This document shows, piece after piece, positions 1-5,440 of a stretch of 6,699 nt of DNA; position 1 is the first letter of the stretch, and every line of letters begins with the position of its first letter. A program made the position numbers and the translations under genes. Below the pieces are notes generated by a model. It did no database searches. It was given only the letters and a program-made list of their open reading frames with translations, and was not told the origin of the DNA. The stretch is taken from positions 1 to 6,699 of the forward strand of contig JAEZNC010000105.1 of the NCBI GenBank assembly GCA_023441905.1, given 5' to 3'. This stretch comes from Bacillota bacterium. GTDB lineage: Bacteria > Bacillota > Clostridia > Christensenellales > SZUA-584.

Positions 1-1198
1 GCCCGGCCCGGTGCTCATCGATATCACGAGCGATCTGTTCTCACAGCTTTGCGAATATACGGCGCCGGAAGAGAATTATGTGATTTCGTGCAAGTACTCG
101 GATATTCCCACGGTACAGATCACAGAGCTTGTGGAAAAGGCACAACGTCCGGTTATTCTCGCGGGGGGCGGCGTGGTGCTGTCCGGCGCGGGCGATGAGC
201 TTTACGAGCTGGCGGAAAAAATTGACGCGCCGGTGGCGAGCACGCTGATGGGCGTCAGCGCGTTTCCGTCTAAGCATCCGCTGTACATGGGCCTTGTGGG
301 CATGCACGGCACCAAGGCGAGCAACATGGCGTTTCAGAACTGCGATTTGCTGCTCGTGCTCGGCGCGCGCTTCAGCGACAGGGTGACGGGGGATGTGAGC
401 AAATTCGCATCTCACGCGAAGATCATACAGATCGATATCGACGCGTCTGAGGTCAATAAGAATATCCCGACGCATCTGCACGTGATTCAGGATATTAAAA
501 CAGCGCTTGGTGAATTAAACCCGCACATGCCCAAAGCAAAGCATCCCGAGTGGGTGAAGAGCGTGAACGAGTGGAAGGCGGAGAACGAAGCGTCCATTCC
601 TGATGGTCATTTTCCAAAGCAGATCATGGAGATCATCAATGAAAGCCTCGGAGAAGACACGATCATCGTGACGGATGTGGGCCAGCACCAGATGTGGACG
701 GCGCAGTACTATCCGTTTAAAAAGCACAACAAGTTCTTAACGTCGGGCGGTCTCGGGACGATGGGTTACGGCCTCGGCGCGGCGATCGGCGCGAAGGTGG
801 CAAGTCCCCAAAAAACGGTGATCCACATCACGGGCGACGGGTGTCTGAGGATGAATCTCAATGAGATGGCGACGACGATGCGGTACAACATACCGGTTAT
901 CACGGTGCTTTTTGACAACAATACGCTCGGCATGGTGCGCCAGTGGCAGACGCTGCTTTTCAATAAACGGTATTCTGAAACCACGTTGCCGCCGATGGAT
1001 TTCTGCTTGATTGCGCGCGGCTTCGGGTATTTTGCGCAGAAGGCCGACGATGCGGAAAGCTTTAAGCAGGCGCTGCAGGCAGCGCTGAAGCACGACGGCC
1101 CGTCGCTGATTCAATGCGTGATTAATCAGGATGCGATGGTGCTGCCGATGGTTCCGCCGGGGGCTGCTATTGATAATATTCTGATGAATATCTCTTGA
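1..1198 (+). CDS. ilvB: Acetolactate synthase large subunit, 5'-truncated by the window edge
   Basis: Acetolactate synthase condenses two pyruvates, or pyruvate plus 2-oxobutanoate, in the first common step of valine, leucine and isoleucine synthesis. It is a cytoplasmic enzyme using thiamine diphosphate (ThDP), FAD and Mg. The frame is already open at base 2 and reads PGPVLIDI, the segment that ends the N-terminal pyrimidine domain, so the GTG at 11 is not a start. About 398 residues of a family-typical 550-570 are present; the part with the catalytic Glu lies outside. The central domain follows (RPVILAGGG, then GMHGT and ARFSDRVTGD). The C-terminal ThDP-pyrophosphate domain has the GDG triplet at 833-841 and its partner Asn-Asn at 917-922, followed by LGMVRQWQ. 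The C-terminus has the usual VLPMVPPGA. The gene ends at a terminator, so no ilvN regulatory-subunit gene follows directly. An ilvG or ilvI type isozyme is possible; other ThDP decarboxylases are unlikely given LGMVRQWQ. Confidence 0.96.
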   Translation, partial: PGPVLIDITSDLFSQLCEYTAPEENYVISCKYSDIPTVQITELVEKAQRPVILAGGGVVLSGAGDELYELAEKIDAPVASTLMGVSAFPSKHPLYMGLVGMHGTKASNMAFQNCDLLLVLGARFSDRVTGDVSKFASHAKIIQIDIDASEVNKNIPTHLHVIQDIKTALGELNPHMPKAKHPEWVKSVNEWKAENEASIPDGHFPKQIMEIINESLGEDTIIVTDVGQHQMWTAQYYPFKKHNKFLTSGGLGTMGYGLGAAIGAKVASPQKTVIHITGDGCLRMNLNEMATTMRYNIPVITVLFDNNTLGMVRQWQTLLFNKRYSETTLPPMDFCLIARGFGYFAQKADDAESFKQALQAALKHDGPSLIQCVINQDAMVLPMVPPGAAIDNILMNIS

Positions 1199-1211
1199 AA
1201 ACTGAATAAAG

Positions 1212-1263
1212 ATGAAAAGCTTCGCAGAGGCTGCTGGGGAATGAACCGGCAGTCTCTTTTCAT
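1212..1263 (+). terminator. Intrinsic terminator of ilvB
   Basis: Fourteen bases after the ilvB stop begins a structured region. The core is a 12-bp stem (1226-1237 with 1246-1257; two G-U pairs) around an 8-base loop, followed by a T tract at 1257-1260. An outer arm, ATGAAAAG at 1212-1219, can also pair with CTTTTCAT at 1256-1263, competing for the last two bases of the core stem. This near-symmetry may give some activity in both directions. Confidence 0.85.
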
Positions 1264-1281
1264 GTCATCGCAATTGAAAGT

Positions 1282-1380
1282 AACCTATCCGGTCATCCAG
1301 TCCACTACGCAGTGGAATAGGATCTGTTGAGACAGATTCTTCACTTCGCTACACTCGCTCAGAATGACCGGCAACCTATC
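1282..1380. mobile_element. MITE-like palindromic element with flanking direct repeats
   Basis: An ~83-bp non-coding unit is bounded by CCGGTCAT (1289-1296) and its exact inverse ATGACCGG (1364-1371). The 8-mer AACCTATC lies on both sides (1282-1289 and 1373-1380), like a target-site duplication, though the left copy shares one or two bases with the inverted repeat. Inside are a perfect hairpin, TCCACT/AGTGGA (1301-1316), and an arm (1331-1368) running from CAGATTCTTC to CTCAGAATGAC. From memory, that arm resembles a short repeat scattered through many clostridial genomes; I could not search for copies. There is no transposase, so it would have been moved in trans. Confidence 0.6.
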
Positions 1381-1409
1381 TTTTCGTTCATTGCGGTGCC
1401 ATAGTGCGT

Positions 1410-1447
1410 GATGATTCTGAGTCAAGGAAGCGAGCGAAGTATCTGAC
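1410..1447 (-). repeat. Inverted, diverged copy of the 1331-1368 repeat arm
   Basis: Read on the minus strand, this stretch runs from GTCAGAT through ACTTCGCTCGC to ACTCAGAATC. It matches the 1331-1368 arm (CAGAT, CTTC and CTCAGAAT are shared; the middle differs). The two arms are inverted about 41 bases apart, so this may be a second degraded insertion, or the two may form one larger imperfect palindrome. Confidence 0.5.
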
Positions 1448-1487
1448 TTATCCGGCAGCGCGGCAGTCGTTTCATAAGATGCGGATA

Positions 1488-1514
1488 GTATACATTAGCC
1501 AAACTATGGTATAC
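1488..1514. promoter_or_regulatory. Paired GTATAC sites, possible operator
   Basis: The palindrome GTATAC occurs at 1488-1493 and 1509-1514, 21 bases apart start to start (two helical turns), just upstream of the -35 at 1521. The whole 27 bases form an imperfect dyad. The placement suits a regulator of the orphan gene at 1626, but this AT-rich sequence could produce such a pair by chance. Confidence 0.25.
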
Positions 1515-1520
1515 GAAATA

Positions 1521-1550
1521 TTGCACAATGCCGAAGCTGTATGCTATATT
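1521..1550 (+). promoter_or_regulatory. Sigma-A-type promoter of the orphan gene
   Basis: TTGCAC at 1521-1526 serves as -35. After an 18-base spacer comes TATATT at 1545-1550, preceded by TG at the extended -10 position (TGCTATATT). It lies 75 bases ahead of the ATG at 1626, predicting a leader of about 65-70 bases. Confidence 0.55.
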
Positions 1551-1625
1551 ATGTTAAAAGGGTTGATTGATCTGATAGTATGCGTACCAAGCCAAACAAT
1601 ATCTATTTCTGGAAGGGAGCCGGTG

Positions 1626-2219
1626 ATGTTCAAAACCGCATCAGGAGTTGATATACCGTATTTAGAACGAATTAAAGAAGAATATGCGGTCAGCGAAAAC
1701 AGAATCATGTTCAATATCAGTTTTGAAAAGATCAAGCCCTTTATTCTTGATTTTGTGTCTAATCTTTCAGAGCCTCTGTTTTTTATTATCCAGAAACCGC
1801 TTAAGGAGAAATATAAACCGAACAGTTTTACAAAGGGCCCATTTAAAGCGGAATTATTGTATTTCGATTTGCCGACAAAAACACAGATACTTGAAGTTCT
1901 CGATCTATACGGAGAGATTATTTTAAATGATGGTATGTCACAATTCGGTATACAATCGCATGACACCGGTGACGAGATTTTTTTCGCAAAATATAAAATC
2001 GCTTTCATTTTCAGCAAAGACGTTGAAAAACATTCATTCCTTTTGAACAAGTATGGAATAAGAAAAACAAGCCACTTGATTACGGCTTGGGATGTTGTCT
2101 CACCGGACTCTCCGGGCAAACGTTCCAAAGTTATTGTTGATAACAAAGATATTATTGATGTGGCTGAAGAATTGAAAGAAGTTTCGCTCAAGTATAAATC
2201 ACAGATTGTTGATGATTGA
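1626..2219 (+). CDS. AT-rich orphan protein of unknown function, 197 aa
   Basis: I do not recognise this family with confidence and assign no function. The start is taken as ATG 1626 because AAGGGAG (1613-1619) lies 6 bases upstream and a promoter precedes it. The same frame runs back to a GTG at 1404, but that part crosses the repeat and promoter and reads as non-coding. The protein is cytoplasmic-looking, with no signal peptide or membrane span. It begins MFKTASGVDIPYLERIK, is rich in Lys, Ile and Phe, has alternating hydrophobic stretches suggesting a mixed alpha/beta fold, and contains LNDGMSQFGI and HDTGDEIFF near its centre. It ends with a charged helix-like tail. It is clearly more AT-rich than ilvB or the oxidoreductase genes and is a lone gene converging on the minus-strand set, both consistent with horizontal gain. 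An immunity-type or single-domain accessory protein is possible but unproven. Confidence 0.75.
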   Translation: MFKTASGVDIPYLERIKEEYAVSENRIMFNISFEKIKPFILDFVSNLSEPLFFIIQKPLKEKYKPNSFTKGPFKAELLYFDLPTKTQILEVLDLYGEIILNDGMSQFGIQSHDTGDEIFFAKYKIAFIFSKDVEKHSFLLNKYGIRKTSHLITAWDVVSPDSPGKRSKVIVDNKDIIDVAEELKEVSLKYKSQIVDD

Positions 2220-2232
2220 ATTAACAATACCG

Positions 2233-2303
2233 CTAAAGATACGCGCCTGCTTCAAACGCCTTTTCATTGACGGAGATCAGGTGCGCCTTGCCTGCAAGAA
2301 TAT
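2233..2303 (-). pseudogene. 3'-end remnant of a 2-oxoacid oxidoreductase gamma-subunit gene
   Basis: Read on the minus strand this encodes ILAGKAHLISVNEKAFEAGAYL and a stop. The intact gamma subunit at 5441-5977 ends GKGKAHLIPVNEKAFDEGAKSVK. At DNA level 2243-2291 aligns with 5457-5505 with five differences, and 2252-2273 is identical to 5466-5487. Similarity fades just after the stop codon of the membrane-protein gene (2304-2306), so only about 22 final codons survive, with no start or ribosome binding site. The copy has the same orientation as the intact gene. It may be a displaced original 3' end, an attachment-site duplicate, or the stump of a paralogue. An open frame runs further upstream but overlaps the membrane gene and is not convincing. 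Confidence 0.7.
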
Positions 2304-2948
2304 CTATAATCCCATTGTGATTATCCAAATATAAACGCAGCTTTTCGGCAGCATCAGCATCCCGATTGGCGGATGCTTCTTTGACCAGATCACAACCGGC
2401 AGATAAAATGCAAAGCTCAAAAGAATGGCAAACCACATATGCTCAAAGCCTGCTGCGCTCCTGTTAAAAAAGAAAAGGGCGCAATCAACACCGCCCAGCA
2501 TAAGAAACGGTATATTGCGGTAAACAGCCCATGAAGCCGGTGAGCTGTCAGAGCTCCACCTGTTTTGCGGGAGAACGGATATGATAATGCGTAAAATCGC
2601 CAGTACATAGACGGCCAGCGTCCAGTGCCATATCCCCGTTAATGAAAACGTTGTAACGCCAATGTGCCATAAAATCACGTAAAAAAGCGTCATGCTGACC
2701 GATGTGATCATTTTGCCAAAGCCGAGTGACCGGGCAAAGCGCCGACGGTCGGAGGAAAAACCCGCGGCAATGCGCGGGATAAGATGACATGCATCCCCGG
2801 ACACGAGAATGAGCGCCATAATGCCAAACAGCATTTTTTGAGCCGAGCCGTCAAGAAGCAGTATATGGATTCCAAGAAAGAATGCTGTGCTTAAATAAAG
2901 AATATTAAAAAGGCTCTCAAAATAAGCGGACAGTTTATGTGTTTTCAT
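2304..2948 (-). CDS. Multi-span membrane protein of unknown function, 214 aa
   Basis: Predicted integral membrane protein with about seven hydrophobic segments: residues ~13-32, 38-58, 78-99, 106-126, 146-161, 171-188 and 195-213. Segment 2 ends in SGDACHLIPRI, placing Asp52 and His55 near the membrane; His95 and His108 (WHW) sit near segments 3 and 4. From memory, a GD-x-x-HL-x-PRI motif recurs in uncharacterised bacterial membrane proteins of this size, but I cannot name a function. The C-terminus (GMLMLPKSCVYIWI) looks complete, so the remnant that follows has not truncated it. The ATG overlaps the last 14 bases of the DUF454 gene upstream, so the two are probably translationally coupled and co-transcribed. 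No terminator is visible after it. Confidence 0.85.
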   Translation of the reverse strand: MKTHKLSAYFESLFNILYLSTAFFLGIHILLLDGSAQKMLFGIMALILVSGDACHLIPRIAAGFSSDRRRFARSLGFGKMITSVSMTLFYVILWHIGVTTFSLTGIWHWTLAVYVLAILRIIISVLPQNRWSSDSSPASWAVYRNIPFLMLGGVDCALFFFNRSAAGFEHMWFAILLSFAFYLPVVIWSKKHPPIGMLMLPKSCVYIWIITMGL

Positions 2949-3330
2949 TGTTCTTTACCATTCTATTGTTTCTGGGTTTTGAGACCATGAGCACATGAAC
3001 AGTGACGCAGATGCCGACTACGCCAAGCAGGAGGGTGATCCAGATTGTCGCCGTCAGAATACAGGAAATCAAAAGCGTCACCCATAAGAACGCAAGGCTG
3101 GCGATCACCGTTTTTTTGGGAAGCCCCGTCCTGTATGTGTAATTCTCAATATACTTGTTGAAAACAGGAACGCGCATTAACTTAGCCCTCAACCGCGGAG
3201 CGCAGCTGAAACATGCCGCTGCGCTGATGACAAACGGTGTCGTCGGTAATACAGGGAAAAAGATGCCGATAGTACCGAGGCTTAATAGGATAAAGCCGAA
3301 CAGGATAAGAATCACATTTTTAACGGTCAT
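2935..3330 (-). CDS. DUF454 (YbaN-like) inner membrane protein, 131 aa
   Basis: A small membrane protein of the DUF454 family, whose role is not established. The hallmark lies in the first 45 residues: a hydrophobic helix, then GIFFPVLPTTPF and AAACF, followed by a basic cytoplasmic stretch (APRLRAKLMRVPVF, then Tyr-Ile-Glu-Asn-Tyr) and two more hydrophobic segments at about 74-92 and 94-113. ATG 3330 gives the usual family length and starts right before the first helix. An in-frame TTG at 3396 and ATG at 3372 would add a Cys-rich leader unlike the family and would overlap a hairpin. The ribosome binding site is weak (GGTG). It lies 187 bases downstream of catalase on the same strand, so it may be read from the catalase promoter or from a weak one near 3368-3396. 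It overlaps the next membrane gene by 14 bases. Confidence 0.88.
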   Translation of the reverse strand: MTVKNVILILFGFILLSLGTIGIFFPVLPTTPFVISAAACFSCAPRLRAKLMRVPVFNKYIENYTYRTGLPKKTVIASLAFLWVTLLISCILTATIWITLLLGVVGICVTVHVLMVSKPRNNRMVKNNENT

Positions 3331-3383
3331 GTTGCACCATAACTGTTGTCGTTTGCTGCATGAGAGAATCATACAGCCGCAGC

Positions 3384-3417
3384 CCAAAGGGCACAAGTGC
3401 CACTTTGTACCCTTTGG
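3384..3417. repeat. Strong hairpin upstream of the DUF454 gene
   Basis: CCAAAGGGCACAA (3384-3396) pairs with TTGTACCCTTTGG (3405-3417), 13 positions with one mismatch, around an 8-base loop. A nested palindrome, GGCAC/GTGCC, offers an alternative fold. Neither strand has a T run after it, so it is not a classic terminator. It lies in the leader between catalase and the DUF454 gene and could be a processing or attenuation structure or a repeat unit. The 3331-3517 interval holds nothing else convincing. Confidence 0.5.
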
Positions 3418-3517
3418 AATAACCGGCTGCCTAAGCCGATCAACGCCGCGGCTGGTTCATGTTTGTCGTTTTTATTGCCTGCCAAGATTTAAGAAATCTG
3501 CACAGCTCCCAAGGCGG

Positions 3518-5020
3518 TCATATGGTCGCTGCGATAAGACCGTTATGGTCAAGCTTTGCAAGCTCTTTAACCTTGGCAATATCAAGGCCGGCCGCTTGGG
3601 TGAAGCGTTCGCCATACTCCGTATCAGCGAGGTAGCAGTGAACCGCGTGGCGGTACTTGATATTTTCCGTACATGGGGCAATATCCCCGGCGGTGTTTTC
3701 AATCAATATCTGCTTTTTATCCTCGGTGAGCACGCGCCACAAATCGCCTCCGGCACGGAAGCAGTCGTCGGTGGGGTCGTCCTTCGGGTCGTAACGGTAC
3801 ATTGCGCCATTAAGATCAAGCGGTGGTTCCATCACTTCGGGCTGAGCTGTCCACGCGCCGTAGCTGTTGGGCGAATAAGCGGGTGTTCCGCCATAGTTGC
3901 CGTCCACACGCATGGCGCCATCCCGGTGGTAATCATTGACCTCACATTTTGCTTGATTGACAGGAATCTGGTTGTGGTTCACGCCGAGACGGTACCGCTG
4001 GGCATCGCCGTAAGCAAACAAACGTCCCTGCAAAAAGCGGTCCGGAGAAAACCCTATGCCCGGAACCACATGGGCGGGGGTAAAGGCAGATTGCTCCACC
4101 TCGGCAAAATAGTTCTCGGGATTGCGGTTGAGCTCCAGAACACCGACCTCGATGAGCGGGTATTCCTTATGACGCCAGATTTTTGTGATGTCAAACGGAT
4201 TCTCATAATGATTTTTCGCCTGTTGTTCGGTCATAACCTGAATGTACATCGTCCACTGCGGATAATTGCCCCGTTCTATGGCTTCAAAAAGATCCTTGCC
4301 GTGGAACTCCCGATCCATGCCGTTGATTTGCGCGGCCTCTTCATTGGACAGGTTTTTTATGCCCTGCTTCGTTTTAAAGTGGAATTTGCACCAAACGCGT
4401 TCATTATTTGCATTATATAGTGAAAATGTATGCTCTCCAAAGAAATGCATATTCCTGAAAGATGCGGGGATGCCTCTGTCGCTCATGACGACAGTGATTT
4501 GATGAAAGCATTCGGGAAGCAGCGTCCAAAAGTCCCAGTTATTCTGCGCAGAACGGCGACCCGTTTGGGGGTCACGCTTGACTGCACGGTTCAAATCGGA
4601 AAAATTGTGAACGTCCCGGATGAAAAAGGTAGGCGTGTTGTTGCCGACGAGGTCCCAGTTTCCTTCTTTGGTATAAAACTTGACGGCAACCCCGCGTATA
4701 TCGCGTTCGCAATCGGCTGCTCCGCGCTCGCCCGCGACCGTGGAAAAGCGGATAAACAGCTCTGTTTCCTTGCCAGGCTGCAATACCTTCGCTTTTGTGT
4801 ATTGCGAAATATCATGGGTAACTGTCAGCTTGCCGTAAGCACCCCAGCCTTTGGCATGCATACGGCGTTCGGGAATAACTTCCCTGTTGAAGTGGGCCAT
4901 TTTTTCCATGAGCCATACATCTTGCATGACTACCGGGCCCCTTGGGCCTGCTGTAATTGAGTTCTCGTTGTCGCCGATTGGTGCGCCGACTTCGTTGGTT
5001 AGCCGTTTGTTTTCTTCCAT
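3518..5020 (-). CDS. katA: Monofunctional haem catalase, 500 aa
   Basis: Splits hydrogen peroxide to water and oxygen in the cytoplasm. Full family features are present: distal catalytic His55 in IPERRMHAKG, the N-terminal pattern FIRFSTVAGERGAAD, distal Asn128 in LVGNNTP, and proximal haem-ligand Tyr337 in RLFAYGDAQRYRLG, preceded by Arg333. About 500 residues matches the small-subunit catalases, and the C-terminus (FTQAAGLDIAKVKELAKL) is complete, with no flavodoxin-like extension. A minor variation is FRNMHFFGEHTFS where many relatives have a YRHMHGFGSHTYS-like stretch. The ATG at 5020 is fixed by AGGAGG (5029-5034) 8 bases upstream and by a good promoter. In an anaerobe with ferredoxin enzymes it would serve oxygen and peroxide tolerance. 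The gene lies between an IS remnant and the DUF454/membrane pair, inside the bracketed segment described in the findings. Haem may need to come from outside the cell; no haem genes are in view. Confidence 0.97.
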   Translation of the reverse strand: MEENKRLTNEVGAPIGDNENSITAGPRGPVVMQDVWLMEKMAHFNREVIPERRMHAKGWGAYGKLTVTHDISQYTKAKVLQPGKETELFIRFSTVAGERGAADCERDIRGVAVKFYTKEGNWDLVGNNTPTFFIRDVHNFSDLNRAVKRDPQTGRRSAQNNWDFWTLLPECFHQITVVMSDRGIPASFRNMHFFGEHTFSLYNANNERVWCKFHFKTKQGIKNLSNEEAAQINGMDREFHGKDLFEAIERGNYPQWTMYIQVMTEQQAKNHYENPFDITKIWRHKEYPLIEVGVLELNRNPENYFAEVEQSAFTPAHVVPGIGFSPDRFLQGRLFAYGDAQRYRLGVNHNQIPVNQAKCEVNDYHRDGAMRVDGNYGGTPAYSPNSYGAWTAQPEVMEPPLDLNGAMYRYDPKDDPTDDCFRAGGDLWRVLTEDKKQILIENTAGDIAPCTENIKYRHAVHCYLADTEYGERFTQAAGLDIAKVKELAKLDHNGLIAATI

Positions 5021-5078
5021 GTCGATTGCCTCCTGTTCTTTTTTGATGCAATGGTGAGCATCCGTAAATAGTTTTTTA

Positions 5079-5107
5079 ATTGTATCATTTAATTAATTGT
5101 AATGCAA
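5079..5107 (-). promoter_or_regulatory. Sigma-A-type promoter of catalase
   Basis: On the minus strand, TTGCAT (5102-5107) is the -35 and TACAAT (5079-5084) the -10, with an ideal 17-base spacer. Transcription should start near 5071, giving a leader of about 50 bases with AGGAGG near its end. Confidence 0.75.
5088..5102 (-). promoter_or_regulatory. Possible PerR-type box between -35 and -10 of catalase
   Basis: TTACAATTAATTAAA lies in the spacer and matches 10 of 14 informative positions of the Per box TTATAATNATTATAA. In Bacillota, PerR represses katA from such sites and releases on peroxide. The sequence around is very AT-rich, so a chance match is likely enough that this is only a candidate. 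Confidence 0.3.
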
Positions 5108-5159
5108 ATGAATATTAATAAGGATTTTAATGGATTAATAAGATCAGTCATCCATTACG

Positions 5160-5366
5160 GATTTGATAAGGGATAGTTATAAGAACTGGGAACCCTATAT
5201 ACTCAATGCTCTTGATGTCCCTTAATCGAATGGTTTTACTGAAGAAATTAATAACACTATCAAAGTTTTTTAGAGAGTAGCCTATGGGTATCGCAGTTTC
5301 GGTAACTTTAGAAGACGAATTCTTATTACTTCTAATGCAAACAGGGTTCCAATCACTTTATGGTGA
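5160..5366 (+). pseudogene. ISL3-family transposase, C-terminal fragment with in-frame stops
   Basis: One continuous frame reads NWEPYILNALDVP, stop (TAA 5223-5225), SNGFTEEINNTIKVF, stop (TAG 5271-5273), then RVAYGYRSFGNFRRRIL, ending at TGA 5364-5366. The patterns SNG-x-TE-x-NN-x-IK and YG-R-F-NFRRRIL are the C-terminal signature of ISL3 DDE transposases. The TAA sits where a Tyr is common and the TAG where a Lys or Leu is expected. The two stops and the missing N-terminal part make it non-functional. The match 5' of about 5178 is weak, so the left boundary is approximate. Confidence 0.8.
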
Positions 5367-5377
5367 TTGGAACCCTG
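5342..5377. terminator. Perfect 15-bp hairpin at the IS right end, possible terminator
   Basis: CAGGGTTCCAATCAC (5342-5356) pairs perfectly with GTGATTGGAACCCTG (5363-5377) around a 6-base loop. On the minus strand it is followed by TTTGCATT, a poor T tract. It lies about 64 bases beyond the gamma-subunit stop and could stop read-through from that operon towards catalase. Such hairpins are also common near IS ends, where they shield the transposase from outside transcription. Confidence 0.5.
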
Positions 5378-5400
5378 CAATGATGACTTTAGTCAACTCG

Positions 5401-5423
5401 ACCCCAACCATTGAGATAGAGCC
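5401..5423 (-). repeat. ISL3-type right terminal inverted repeat
   Basis: Read outward-in on the minus strand it begins GGCTCTATCTCAATGGTTGG. ISL3 ends typically begin GGCTCTTTGTCAA, so 11 of the first 13 bases agree. The next 8 bases outside (5424-5431, TGTAATAC) would be the target duplication; a 7-of-8 match occurs at 5098-5105, but no left terminal repeat adjoins it. Confidence 0.6.
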
Positions 5424-5440
5424 TGTAATACGGATTTGAG

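Larger units (their letters stand above)
5160..5423 (+). mobile_element. Remnant of an ISL3-family insertion sequence (right end only)
   Basis: Contains the decayed end of a transposase reading frame, a perfect hairpin and a right-hand terminal repeat, in the order expected for an ISL3 right end. I find no left terminal repeat or N-terminal transposase sequence in the window, so most of the element is deleted. The outer end lies 17 bases from the gamma-subunit stop codon (5441-5443). Confidence 0.7.

Noticed and set aside
1404..1625. Upstream extension of the orphan gene to GTG 1404
   Set aside because: It would translate through the repeat arm and the promoter, and has no ribosome binding site, whereas ATG 1626 has a good one.
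1544..2227. A 227-codon minus-strand open frame opposite the orphan gene
   Set aside because: Ser-rich shadow-like composition; the plus strand has the promoter, ribosome binding site and more protein-like sequence.
2233..2436. A free-standing 67-aa protein
   Set aside because: Only its last ~22 codons resemble a gene; the rest overlaps the membrane-protein gene in another frame and has no start signal.
3331..3396. Cys-rich N-terminal extension of the DUF454 protein from a TTG
   Set aside because: DUF454 proteins start just before the first helix, and the extension crosses the end of the hairpin and a possible promoter.
3485..3499. AGATTT/AAATCT hairpin as the catalase terminator
   Set aside because: Only 6 A/T-rich base pairs and no following T run, so it is unlikely to terminate.
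3155..4420. A 421-codon plus-strand open frame opposite catalase
   Set aside because: It is the antisense of a clearly conserved catalase and the DUF454 gene, has no ribosome binding site and encodes no recognisable protein.
5098..5105. TGTAATGC as the left target duplication of the IS (7 of 8 match to 5424-5431)
   Set aside because: No ISL3 left terminal repeat follows it, and the match falls in the AT-rich catalase promoter.
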